From: Anaeromyces robustus
Taxonomy: Eukaryota > Neocallimastigomycota > Neocallimastigomycetes > Neocallimastigales > Neocallimastigaceae
Length of the DNA: 64,000 nt
Direction: 5' to 3'
Assembly: GCA_002104895.1 (NCBI GenBank)
Contig: MCFG01000064.1
Span: forward strand, 90,001-154,000
The position numbers were made by a program, and so were the translations under genes. This document shows, in pieces, positions 39,636 through 50,573 of the stretch. How positions within the stretch are numbered: the stretch's first letter is position 1; every line of letters begins with the position of its first letter. Below the pieces are notes generated by a model that was not told where the DNA came from, did not search any database, and saw only the letters and a program-made list of their open reading frames with translations.

Positions 39636-39688
39636 AAATTAGTATTAATATAGTAATATTTATATTATTACTATATTAATACTAATTT
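39636..39688. repeat. Perfect 23-bp-arm palindrome with 7-nt loop
   Basis: Arms 39636-39658 and 39666-39688 are exactly complementary (left arm begins AAATTAGTATTAATAT). Flanking sequence outside the arms continues with weaker inverted similarity, including AATTTTAATTACT on the left and AGTAATAAAATT on the right, so the ancestral palindrome was longer. Confidence 0.85.
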
Positions 39689-40330
39689 AGTAAGTAATAA
39701 AATTAAAATTCTAGTAGTAAAATAATAAAATAACAAAAGTTGGTTGTATCTATTATTTTTTACTGTAAATTTAATTATTAATATATAAATATTTGTTCAA
39801 AATTATATATTACAGAGAGAAATACATTTATGATATTTGGTGAATATTTTTAATATGTAAAAAAGTAAATTGCATTTAAATTTATTATGTATTAAAAAAA
39901 AAAAAGGAATTTATATTTATCTTATATAATATATATATATATAAACTATATCTATTGTTTTTTTTTTTATTTTGTTTTTGTTTCGTTTTGTTTTGTTTTA
40001 TTTGTGAAAATATATACTATACGAATGGTATAATTTTTATCAAATAAAAAAATTACTCAAAAAAATATATAAATTTTAAATATTTATATATATATATGAA
40101 AAAATTGCTTCAATAATAAAATAGTTATAACGTTATTTTAAGCAATAAGCAATTATTATATCGTTATTGGAATATTTTTTTTATATTTTTACAAAATAAT
40201 TGTAAATATGTTTACAAAAAGTTCTATTAAAAAACTTCATGGAAATATATTTCAATTATAAATCTAATCTTTAATCAATGATATCTTGTCCTAATTAATT
40301 TATACATATATATTTACATTTACATCGATA

Positions 40331-40545
40331 TTTCTAAGCATAATAAAATCTTTTTTTTTTTTAATATTCATCCATTTTTTTTTATTTGTTTATAAAAAAA
40401 GTTTTCCAAATAATAAAAAGGATATCATTGATAAAGTCCATCAATATTTTTTTAAGCATAATAATATCTTATTTTTTAATGTTCATCCTTTTTTTTTTAT
40501 TTATTTATATAAAAGGATTTCCAATTTATAAAAAAGATATCCTAA
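40331..40545. repeat. Diverged direct repeat, about 118-bp period
   Basis: Two copies start with TAAGCATAATAA (near 40336 and 40453), continue through a T run, a TTCATCC block and a TTTATTTATATAAA-like block, and end with AAAAGATATCC-like sequence. They are clearly related but differ at many positions, so this duplication is older than the 77-bp one just downstream. Confidence 0.75.
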
Positions 40546-40731
40546 AAATAAGAAATGAAATATTCTGAATATTTATGATATAAAAAAAAAAACACATAAT
40601 AGTCCGAAAATTAATTATAAATCCTATATTAGTTATAATAATGATAATAATTATAATAATAATAACTTTGAATTAATGTATAAAGATGATATTATTAACT
40701 ATTAGTCATAAAATTATTATATATTAAAGTT

Positions 40732-40885
40732 ATTACCAATTTAATGATTAATAATATATTTTTACAATATTGATAATTAAAAGTTTTGATAATTATTAAA
40801 TAAACATAATTACCAATTTAATGATTAATAATATATTTTTACAATATTGATAATTAAAAGTTTTGATAATTATTAAATAAACATA
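40732..40885. repeat. Perfect 77-bp tandem duplication
   Basis: 40732-40808 and 40809-40885 are identical over 77 bases (each starts ATTACCAATTTAATG). Identity over a non-simple unit indicates a recent event, or an assembly artefact. Confidence 0.85.
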
Positions 40886-41198
40886 TATTATATTATTAAA
40901 TTAACATGTATTATATTTATTACTGTATTAAAATATTATAAAAAAGTTTATTTCATTATACATCAATTGATTATCAACGTGTTTTCAAGTAACAATGTTA
41001 TATTATTAATAAATTATAAAATAATATTAATATGAACATAATTAACAAATATCTTCAGAAAGAAATCCACAAAAATATAATATAAAATGGTATTGATTCA
41101 AATATATTATTTATTTACAAGATAAAGGAAACATCTTTTGAAAAAAAACGGAAAAATATTGAAAGTGTATTAATGATAAAAATAATACAAGTAAAGAA

Positions 41199-41337
41199 AT
41201 GGTTACTACTGAAAAAAATGATACAAATAAAGAAAAAATGGCTACTACTAAAAAAATGATACAAATAAAGAAAAAATGGCTACTACTAAAAAAATGATAC
41301 AATTAAAGAAAAAATGGATACTACTGAAAAAAAATGA
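41199..41337. repeat. 38/39-bp tandem repeat, about 3.5 copies
   Basis: Units begin at 41199, 41238, 41276 and 41314 with ATGG(T/C/A)TACTACT and end AAAGAAAAA. The unit lies within the RNA polymerase relic. Confidence 0.85.
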
Positions 41338-41925
41338 TAATGAATCTAAAATCACTAATAATTTTTTATATAATTATTTAAAATATCGAATAATATTGAA
41401 TTTGATGAAAGAGAAAAGTACTTAATACTTGATAGTAATTATGTTAATATTACCTATGAAAACATTAAGGACTTATTAGATAACGTTACATTAACAAGAA
41501 CTAAAGATGTCTAATGAAAGTTTCTTCTAAATATCTTGGAGATAATTTTATGTAGAAGTGATTGGAACAGACCTTGATCCTCTTTTCAAAAATGAATATA
41601 TATTGATCGTTTTCATTATATCACTTATAGTAACATAAAAGAAGTAGATAATGATTTACAAAACTAAAGTATATTAAAACAATTAAAAAGTATTACTAAT
41701 ACTGATAATTTCTTTCACAGTACTTAATATATTGAATTACTTACCGACTTTATGTGTCGTAATAACTCTATTACACCAATGTCATGTTTTGGAATGAGAT
41801 ACAATCAACAATTATCCATTTATATCTCAATTGTCTTTTGAAGATCCGTTTAACATTATTCGAACTGTTTTATGTGGTGTTGAAGATAATTTATCTACCA
41901 TATCTGTTAAACTTATTACTGGTAT
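41199..41925 (+). pseudogene. Decayed 3' part of an RNA polymerase largest-subunit gene (Pol I RPA1-like)
   Basis: The plus strand carries recognisable pieces of the C-terminal domain of the multisubunit RNA polymerase largest subunit, in the right order: a GTDLDPLFKN-type block, a YITYSNIKEV block, ELLTDFMCRN and FGMRYNQQ, then SFEDPFNII, CGVEDNL and KLITG. The spacing and the spirit of these blocks fit RPA1 best (animal RPA1 has EGINLPELFK, YSNDI, VADYMC and TFETS in these places). The copy is broken several times and no intact long frame remains. At its 5' end a 38/39-bp tandem repeat (41199 to about 41337) sits where RPA1 has a charged low-complexity insert. Whether it came from the host's own RPA1 or from a plasmid or virus polymerase cannot be told from sequence alone. 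Upstream and downstream boundaries are uncertain. Confidence 0.6.
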
Positions 41926-43195
41926 ATATAATTTTTTTTTAAAACGAATATCAAAATATATAATTTCACTATCTATAATGTTTATCCAGTTTTTTTCATT
42001 AGTATTATTTTTTTTTTTTTAATTTGTTTTTTTTTTTATGATTCATGTATATTAATATTTAAACTCAATAAAGATGATGTTCAAATTGTGTGCTTAAAAA
42101 AATAAATATATATATTGTATAATTATATATTTTACTAATTTCACAATAATTCAAAATATATATATAATAATTTAATATCTTTATAACAAGATTATTATTA
42201 TTTTTACTTAAAATAAAAATAATTAATAATATTAAGATTATTGCTATATAAAATGTTTATAATATTATATAAAAGTATTAATATATGGCATACATTAATA
42301 TTGTTTATTCCAATATTTCTGTTTATGATTCCTTAACATTATTTATAAATACATGAATACAAAAATGGAAATACTTCCAGAAATATCGTTTTTTTTTTAG
42401 GTATATTTTAATATTACTATAGTATTAAGGAACTGTCTTCTTTATGTATACTAATTATACTAATTATAAAATATTAAATAATTATAGTGATTATAATGTT
42501 ATAAAAGATGATAAACTACTCAAAATCAAAAAATATATTGTGTGCAAGGCTTTCAGACTTTTTTTTTTTTAAAAAAAAAAAACAACCTGTTATAGAATGT
42601 TAAAATAAACAATTAGAATATTTGAAATCTTAGAAGTATATTCTATATTATTTGATATTTTTATAAGAAAAAACATGAAAACTAATAAAATACTAAATAA
42701 AATAACCAAAGCACTTGGAAAAAAAAATATTATATTATTTAATTTGTGAATACATGTTATTAATTTATATAATATTATGATATTAATAATATTATACAAA
42801 AAAGTTAGGTTTTTTCTTAAATATTAAAAATATTGTTTCATTCTATTGATTTTATAACTATTTTGTTTTATATAAAAAGTATAAACCAATAAATATAAAA
42901 TAATATGGTTTTTATATTATAAAAAAACCTTTTAAAAATGAAAATATTATAAGTATTTCTCATTTGTAATTTCAGGTTCATCAATGACTTAAGTTTTTGA
43001 CAATATTAGAATTTAATCGGATATAAATTAAATAATTCTCTTCATTGTTGATATAATAACTACTACTATTACAATTTAAATATTAAAAATATATTTTATT
43101 TATTATTGTCATTTCATGAAGTATATAACATTATAAATGAATACTTATTATCATACTTTTCACAATGGAACATGATAATTATAAAAAATTATAAA

Positions 43196-43249
<54 letters not shown>

Positions 43250-43318
43250 TAGTAATAGTAATAATAAATAATAATAGTTAAAATATTAATAATAATAAAA
43301 TAGTAATAATAAATAATA

Positions 43319-43374
<56 letters not shown>

Positions 43375-44402
43375 ACTTAAATTTAAATATATTTATTATA
43401 TATTATCAAAAATATTGATAATTGTTAAATTTAATAATTAATTATTTTATTATATTAAATTATTCTTTATGTAACAGTAAACATTTATAAATATCTACAA
43501 AAATCTTTCAATAAAAAGAAATTAATTAATTTATTAAATTATAATTATAGTCTATATAATTATGTAAATAATATTTTAATAGAATTTTTAGACTTTTTTT
43601 TATTCTTTTCATTCTATTAAAGTTTTTAAATAAAAACAAATATGAATTAATAAATAATTAAAATATAAAACGCAATAACAATATTAAAAGAAAAAAATGA
43701 TAATAAAAATATAAAAAAATAATAGAAATAAGAAAAATAATAATTTAGTATAATAAGCAAGACTTAAAATTTTTAAGATATTTTTGTGTTTCGTATTTTA
43801 TTACAAAAAAATAAAAAATAAAAAATATAAATATAAATATATATTTATTATTCTACATGTAACAACATTTTAGTACGTACTGAATGATGGTATAAAACTA
43901 CTTAAATAATTATTGTGGGGAATTCTCCATAATAACTATATAATATAAACAATTAATATATAAATTAAATATATTATTTTAGTAATAACCTAAAATAAGA
44001 AAGATAAAAAAAAAAAAAAAAAAGAAAAAAACAATTATTATATTTAATTTATTTTTTTAAAGATACAAAGTTGTATCTTAAAAAAAAAAAAAAACTAATA
44101 TATTAAAATAAGCAATAATTTTTATTATAATATTATATGTTTCATTTATAGTACTAATAAAAGTGAAGCATCCATAAAACAATATTAATAAAAATTATTA
44201 TATAAAAATTAATTTACAAAAATAAAAATTTTTATTGAATAGTGATTCCGAAGGGCCCGATGTGACAACATTTGATTTAATATTGTGTTACATATTCTCT
44301 TTATTTTTTTTTGTTTAATAATTAATTTTTACAAAAAAATTAAAAACAAAATCTTAATAATAAGGTGGATAATCTTTTAATTAAAAAAAAAAAAAATACA
44401 AA

Positions 44403-44436
<34 letters not shown>

Positions 44437-44820
44437 AAAGAAAAAACTTAATTTATATATAATTCTATAAAAAAAAAGTAAAAAATATACATTATTATAA
44501 TAAAAATAAATAATGACATAATATTAAAAATATTTAAAACAATAATAAGATATATTAAAATAAAACAATACTATGAAACTTAATAATAATAATAAAGATG
44601 AAAATTAAAATAGAAATTATTAAAATTACCAAAAAAAATTTTTTATATATAAGAAGAGTATCATTTTCTCTTTTTTTTTTATTTCTACATAAAAAAAAAA
44701 ATAAAATATTAAATAATATTTTATATAAGATTAAGTAAAATAAAATTAGAGGAAAAAAATAAAAAAAAAAAAAGCATCATTATATAAATATAAAATAAAA
44801 TTATATAAATATAATAAAAG
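41926..44820. other. Right part of the desert, TAA microsatellites, no gene
   Basis: Contents are TA-rich sequence, TAA trinucleotide runs at 43199-43250 and 43320-43363, A homopolymers at 44010-44025 and 44408-44435, and an isolated G+C-rich patch at 44240-44275 (CCGAAGGGCCCGATGTG). The final 400 bases are the promoter region of the transglutaminase-like gene. No gene is visible. Confidence 0.65.
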
Positions 44821-45822
44821 ATGAAATTATATAATATTATTTTATTTTTTATCATTAACATAATTTTTGTTCTTGCTAATGATGATGAAGAATATGTAGT
44901 TACTACTGATGTATTTGATATTTTAGTTAGGGATTATGATGACTTTGTTACCATTTTAGGTTTTAATCAAAAAATGGTAAAAGCTAAACAAAGTGTAGTT
45001 ACTATTCCTCAATTTATTAATTTTCAAGGTGAAAAATTTGAAGTAGGATATATTGATGATTATGCTTTCTATAATGATGCTAATATAAAATCTGTTAATT
45101 TCCCTGATCACTATGATTTTATAGAAGTTGGAAAATATTCTTTTGCCAATTGTAAGAATTTAAAAACAGTAAACATAGAAGGTGATATTTTTCCTGATAT
45201 TACTTCTTTCTTAAGAACACATGTTGATGTTACCTTTACTGGTAAAGGTATACCATTTTTTGTTGATTGTTTATGTCGTAATTTACTTAGTAAATGGAAG
45301 TTACCAATCAATCAAAGAAATTTATCTGCTCAAGAAAAAAAAGTATATTTATATGAACTTGCTAAAAAACTTAGAAGTTTTATTACATACACAACTAATG
45401 AAGATTCAGGTAATACCGCTGTAGCTCTTGCTACTCGTCGTTGTGCTTGTGGTGGATTTTCACGTTCTTATTATAATCTTGCTCTTAAAATGGGTATTCC
45501 AAGTAATGAAATTTTAGTTGGAGGTGATTCTCATTGTCATGCCTGGAATTATGCTAAAGTTAATGGTAAATGGTACAATGTTGATGTTACTAACTTTTCA
45601 CCAAATCAATTCCCAAGTTATAGTGAAAATTTCTTCTATTCTAATTCTCGTTACTCAGCTTATTTATTAAATTATATGAGTAAAGATGAAGTTCATAAAC
45701 ATCCAGAAAGATGGGTTGTTGTACTTGATCGTTATCATTATAAGAATGAAGCTTCTACAGAACATCCAGTTGATAATTTTGATACTTATTTAAAAAATAA
45801 TAAACTTGGTACTCGTGCTTAA
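44821..45822 (+). CDS. Secreted BspA-type LRR plus transglutaminase-like protein, 333 aa
   Basis: Residues 1-20 are a signal peptide (hydrophobic ILFFIINIIFVLA). Residues about 55-125 show the leucine-rich LRR_5/BspA style: VVTIPQFINFQGEKFEVGYI, DDYAFYNDANIKSVNFP, KYSFANCKNLKTVNIEG. Residues about 170-260 form a transglutaminase-like cysteine protease fold. The presumed catalytic triad is visible: Cys210 in CACGGFSRSYYNLALKMGIP, His240 in SHCHAWNYAKVNGKWY and Asp255 in NVDVTNF. Bacterial relatives with the same LRR_5 plus transglutaminase pairing are common in gut anaerobes, so acquisition from rumen bacteria is likely, as is known for many anaerobic-fungal enzymes. The gene is intronless, in keeping with that. 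Such proteins are secreted peptidases or crosslinking enzymes of unknown substrate. No dockerin or anchor is seen. Confidence 0.85.
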   Translation: MKLYNIILFFIINIIFVLANDDEEYVVTTDVFDILVRDYDDFVTILGFNQKMVKAKQSVVTIPQFINFQGEKFEVGYIDDYAFYNDANIKSVNFPDHYDFIEVGKYSFANCKNLKTVNIEGDIFPDITSFLRTHVDVTFTGKGIPFFVDCLCRNLLSKWKLPINQRNLSAQEKKVYLYELAKKLRSFITYTTNEDSGNTAVALATRRCACGGFSRSYYNLALKMGIPSNEILVGGDSHCHAWNYAKVNGKWYNVDVTNFSPNQFPSYSENFFYSNSRYSAYLLNYMSKDEVHKHPERWVVVLDRYHYKNEASTEHPVDNFDTYLKNNKLGTRA

Positions 45823-45897
45823 AACTAAGAAATAAAATGAAATAAAACTTAATCAAAAAAAAAAAATAAATACAAACATGAATAAAATAAAAAGTAT

Positions 45898-46012
45898 AAA
45901 ATAAAAAATAAAAAAAAAAGATAAAAATAAAAAAAAAGATAAAAATAAAAAAAAAGATAAAAATAAAAAAAAAAATAAAATAAAAAATAAAAATAAAAAA
46001 AAAAAATAACAA
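45898..46012. repeat. 17-bp A-rich tandem repeat
   Basis: The unit AAAAAAAGATAAAAATA repeats about four times and then decays into AAAAATA-type repeats. It lies in the 3' untranslated or flanking region of the transglutaminase-like gene. Confidence 0.8.
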
Positions 46013-46562
46013 ATATTATTTAATGTATAAATAAATAAATATTTAAATATATAAATAAATAAATATATATATAAATATATAAATATATAAATATATAAAT
46101 AAATATATAAATATATAAATAAATAAATAAATAAATAAATAATACTAAAGATATTAACATATTTTTCATAATTATAATGAAAAAAAAATTAAGTTTTTTT
46201 TTTTTTTTTTATTTTTAAAAAATAAAAATAACTTTATTTGTTGATGATAATAATAATTTTTATTATTATTAATTTTTAAACTTTAATATAACTATAATAA
46301 AAATTAAGTGATTTGATTTTTTTATTGCAGAGTTAATGAAATATGTTATTTAATACTAATAATTATATTTTATTAGTATTAAATAATAAACATGTATTGA
46401 CAAAAGTTAAATCATTTGTATTTATTCTTGAAAGTTATGAGAAATAAAATAAAATAAAATAAAAAAAAGAAAAATATATATATATGTGTATATATATTGT
46501 AAATATCAAAAATAAACAATTTGAATTCATTTTATTGTATACTTAAAATATTTTAAAAAGCA

Positions 46563-47139
46563 TGTTACACAATTTTGATAATGATTATGTTGTTACGTTG
46601 TGAAGTAAAATAAACATAAATTTAAAATTATTAGTAAATAATGCGCCACAATAAATTATTATATAATGTAAATTATATAATAATTTAATACGTATTAAAT
46701 TTTATTACAATACATAAATTTATTAAGAAATTAATTAATAATATAAGAACATAAAATCTATAAAATTATTTTATTATATACATAAATTAATGTATTATTT
46801 ACATTAATTATAGTTTTATAACATTAGGTAAAATATAGAAAATAGTGATTAATTATTTATATTAGTTATAATTATAAACTCCTTATTTTTCTCCTTAAAA
46901 ATAAGGTAAAGAAATAATTATAACTAATATTAAATAATTATAATTTTAAAAGTATAAAAAGAATTAAAAATATCTAATATAAAATGTAGACAAAAAAAAT
47001 TAAGTTCAAAAATATAATAAATAATTAATAAATATAATAAATTTTATTAAAACAAAATTCTTTCCTTATTTAAAAATTTTCTGAACCTTAAAAGTGTTAT
47101 ACCTCAGTTGTTTAAAAAAAAAACAAGTATTGTGTAACA
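46563..47139. mobile_element. Candidate MITE with 11-bp terminal inverted repeats
   Basis: TGTTACACAAT at 46563-46573 is matched in inverted orientation by ATTGTGTAACA at 47129-47139, enclosing 577 bases without coding potential. In the interior sits a large stem-loop (46851-46939). No target-site duplication is obvious, so the proposal rests only on the terminal match and the internal palindrome. Confidence 0.35.
46851..46939. repeat. Nested long stem-loop
   Basis: Outer arms of about 24-25 bases (46851-46875 and 46914-46939; left arm contains TATTAGTTATAATTAT) pair with a single-base indel. A second, perfect 10-bp inverted repeat inside (CCTTATTTTT at 46881-46890 with AAAAATAAGG at 46897-46906) continues the stem around a 6-nt loop. 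The nesting around one centre suggests a true palindromic origin or RNA structure. Confidence 0.85.
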
Positions 47140-47573
47140 AACAATTTTTTTTCTTTCTTTCTTTTCATTAAATTTCTTTTTAATATTATATCGAAATAAA
47201 TAATAAGTCTTTAAATATGGAAGTATTGAAGTTGAAATTGATTTTCTTTATTCTATTATGCTATTTTCATTAATCTTTATATTATAAAATATAAATATAT
47301 AAATATTAATATAAATGTATATTTACTATCTAAATTTCAATATATCAAATAATAGTAATAGAAATAGAAATAGTAATAATAACAGTAATAATAACACTAA
47401 CACTAAAAGTAACAACACCAATAATAATAATAATTTAAGTTTTTAAATTAAAACCGTATAAAAATAATAAATTAATAAAATACAAAGTATATAAAATAAA
47501 AGACATTTATTTATTATAACACATAAATAAAATAAAAGATAATAATAAAAACTAAAAAAAAAAAAAAAACAAA

Positions 47574-48230
47574 TTCTTTTTCTTTTTATTATCTTTTATT
47601 TTTTTTTCATTTTCATTTTTTTTTTTTTTTTTCCTTTTTTTTTTTTTTGTTTTTTTTTTTTTTTTTTTTTTATTTTTTTAGTAAACATTTTTTTTTTACT
47701 TTCTTAGTTTATTTATTTATTTAGAATATTTTTAAAACTTCATATATATATATATATATATATTTATAATTTATATTTTTTTTTTTTCTTAATTATTTCT
47801 TCTTTTTTATTTTTTTTATTTTTTTATTTTTTAATTTTTTATTTTTTTTTTTTTTTTTACTTTTTATTGATGTTTATTAATTAATTTTATTTATTATTAA
47901 CAATATTATTATTACTAATCTTTTTAAATTTTTAAATATTATTAATTTTATTTTATTTTTTTTTTTCCTTTTTTAATCTATTTTTTTTTCTTAAAAAAAA
48001 TATTAATACTTTTGATTTTATATATTATATATTTAACTAATTCTTCTTTTATTTATGATTTATCTAATTATCCTTCATATTATTTTATTTTTCTTTTTTT
48101 TCTTTTTTTTCTTTCTTTTCTTTTCTTTTCATTTTTTTTTATTCATCTTTTCTATTTATTTACTCTTTTTTTTTATTTTATTTTATTTTATTTATCTGTT
48201 CTATTAATAATAGATATATTAAATAATAAA
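47574..48230. repeat. Long T/C-biased polypyrimidine tract
   Basis: Over more than 600 bases the plus strand is overwhelmingly T with scattered C (blocks such as TTTTCTTTCTTTTCTTTTC), interrupted by short TA stretches. It lies about 300 bases beyond the 3' end of the SPRY gene. Confidence 0.8.
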
Positions 48231-48534
48231 ATGTAAAAAATAAAAATTAAAATAAAAAAAATTTTTTTTTAATATTAAAATTAATATATAATAGAAAAGA
48301 AATTATAAAGAATAAAAAAAAAATTTTTTTTACTAAATAGTGAAAAAATAAAATAATATATTATATATTATTTTTTTCAAAAAAAAAAAGATCTTATATT
48401 GAAAAATAAAACATGATAAAACAATAGAATAATAAAATAAAAAAATAAAAATAAAAAACTATTTTATTCTTTTATTTTTATTTTTATTTTTTATTTTTTA
48501 TTTTTATGTTTTTTTTTTTTTTTTTTTATATAAT

Positions 48535-49809
48535 TTAATGAATACCTTCAAATGGATTATGAGATGAATGAATTGAATGAATAGATTGTACACCAGTTAA
48601 ATTAGTAGCCACCATTGAAGCTGAAGTGGTATTAATCATAGGAGATGAATAATTAAAATTATCATTTGTTGTGGTATCCCATGAAGAAACTGATTTAGTA
48701 GCTGTCATACCACTACTACTTGATACAATAGGAGGATGATAGGATAAACCAGTTAATTGAGTTTCTAATGGTTTTATTGGACTAGTTGGTGTATTAAAAG
48801 GATTATTTAAACTTGATGGACTTCCAGGAGTTATTGGAGTACTAAATGGATTACTAATAGTAGAAGTAGTAGCTACATTCAAGGTTAAGGATTTCTTTAA
48901 AAGAGATGAACTACGTTGTACTGATAAAGCAGATGGAGCTGTTGGTGTCATAAATGGTGATGTATTTTTATTACTACCATTTAATTCATCATTAATAACA
49001 TTATTAGCATTTATTAAACTATTCATATTAAATATAGAATTATTATTGTTATTATTACTATTATTATTATTTCCAAAGGCATTACCACTTAAAGAAAAAC
49101 TAGAATCCATACTTGTGTTTGCTAAAGCATTAGTATTGGAATTCATTATATCATTGGTATTATTGAGATTTCTATTTGTATTAGTATTGATATTCATATT
49201 ACTATTAAAGATATTTGGTGAACCAGCTAAGGATGGTGAATTAAGGGATGAATTAAATGGTGAATTTATTGGTGAACTAAGGTTACTACTCATATTAGAA
49301 AGTACTGGACTGGAAGGATTAGTATTAATATTAAATGGGGTAGAGGTTGTATCATTACCATTACCATTATTTGATATATTACTATTGTTAAACATGTATG
49401 ATGAAGAAGTCAATGGTAACATAGCATTAACAGACAAGTGTTTAGTACTATTGCTATTATTATTATCATTAACATTATTAGAAAATGACCTCTTTCTTGC
49501 TTTATCATTTAATGAGAAAGTTCTAGTAACTTCTAGAACTGGACTTGAAGTAGAAGCAATGGCCATTGAATTCATACTATTTTGAACAGATGTTGTAATT
49601 GAAGAAGTTGGCATCCAACTAGTAGCCATGGAACTACTTTGTAATAAATAGTTATTATTAAATGCATTATTTCCATAATAGTTATTATTACTACTAAATG
49701 GATTAGAATTTAAGTTATTGTTTATATTATTATTGAATCCATTATTATTATTATTATTACTATTACTATTATTATTATTAAATAAATTGGTATTAGTGGT
49801 ATTAAATAA

Positions 49810-49841
<32 letters not shown>

Positions 49842-50521
49842 ATGATGTATTATTAAATGAAGTGTTACTATTACTACTCATTAATAAATTTGAACTATTA
49901 GTAACATTATTAAATGGATTATTTGGATTATATGAAGAACTAGTAATAGAATAATTGGAATTATAATTATTATTATTATTATAATTATTATAATTATTAT
50001 AATTATTATAATTATTATTATTATTATTATTATTCATATACATAGAAAATGGATTTGACATATTTGGTGAAGATGTTAATGTGTTAGAACTAGATGCTGG
50101 TACTAACGCATTATTAAAACTAGTGGATTCATTTATTGGGAATAAGGATGAATTGGAACCAAAATTATTACTATTATTATTGTTGTTGTTGTTATTGTTG
50201 TTGTTGAAAATTGTTGATGAAGAAGATGGTAATGATGTATATTTAAATGAAAGTGAATCAGATATTGGGGAATTAAGAGTAGATGATGAATGATTTAATC
50301 CTTGAGTATTTATATTAGAAGTAATATTAGAATTTCCATTGTCAATTGATTCAAAGAAATCAATATTATTATTATCTAAAAAAAAATATTAAATAATATA
50401 AGTATTTTAAGAAAATAAAAATATTAATTAATTATATAATTATATAAAAAATAATAATAAATTTTATTAATATGATTAATATGTATTATATATTTATTAT
50501 ATATTGATATGAATTTATAAT

Positions 50522-50573
<52 letters not shown>

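Larger units (their letters stand above)
32968..40330. other. Left part of the 11.9 kb desert, no supportable gene
   Basis: The sequence is dominated by TA-rich runs with homopolymers, a (TTTATA)n run at 37656-37726, a TAT/TAA-rich zone 38810-39310, two palindromes and a tandem duplication (listed separately). The only complex sequence is the G+C-raised island at 34965-35155. I found no exon chain, tRNA or snRNA. Confidence 0.7.
45823..48534. other. Intergenic with 17-bp tandem repeats, MITE candidate and polypyrimidine tract
   Basis: Just after the stop, 45898-46012 is a tandem repeat of A-rich 17-mers (AAAAAAAGATAAAAATA). TAAA/ATATA repeats follow to about 46140. A possible terminal-inverted-repeat element covers 46563-47139. 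From about 47574 to 48230 the plus strand is nearly pure pyrimidine. The end carries the 3' flank of the SPRY gene. Confidence 0.65.

Noticed and set aside
44240-44275. CCGAAGGGCCCGATGTG patch considered as part of a tRNA or 5S rRNA
   Set aside because: No cloverleaf, no A/B boxes and no 5S internal control region around it.
46343-46447. 34-codon open frame after a TTGCAG acceptor-like site
   Set aside because: Short, no homology recognised, no upstream exon in frame; composition does not differ enough from the surroundings.
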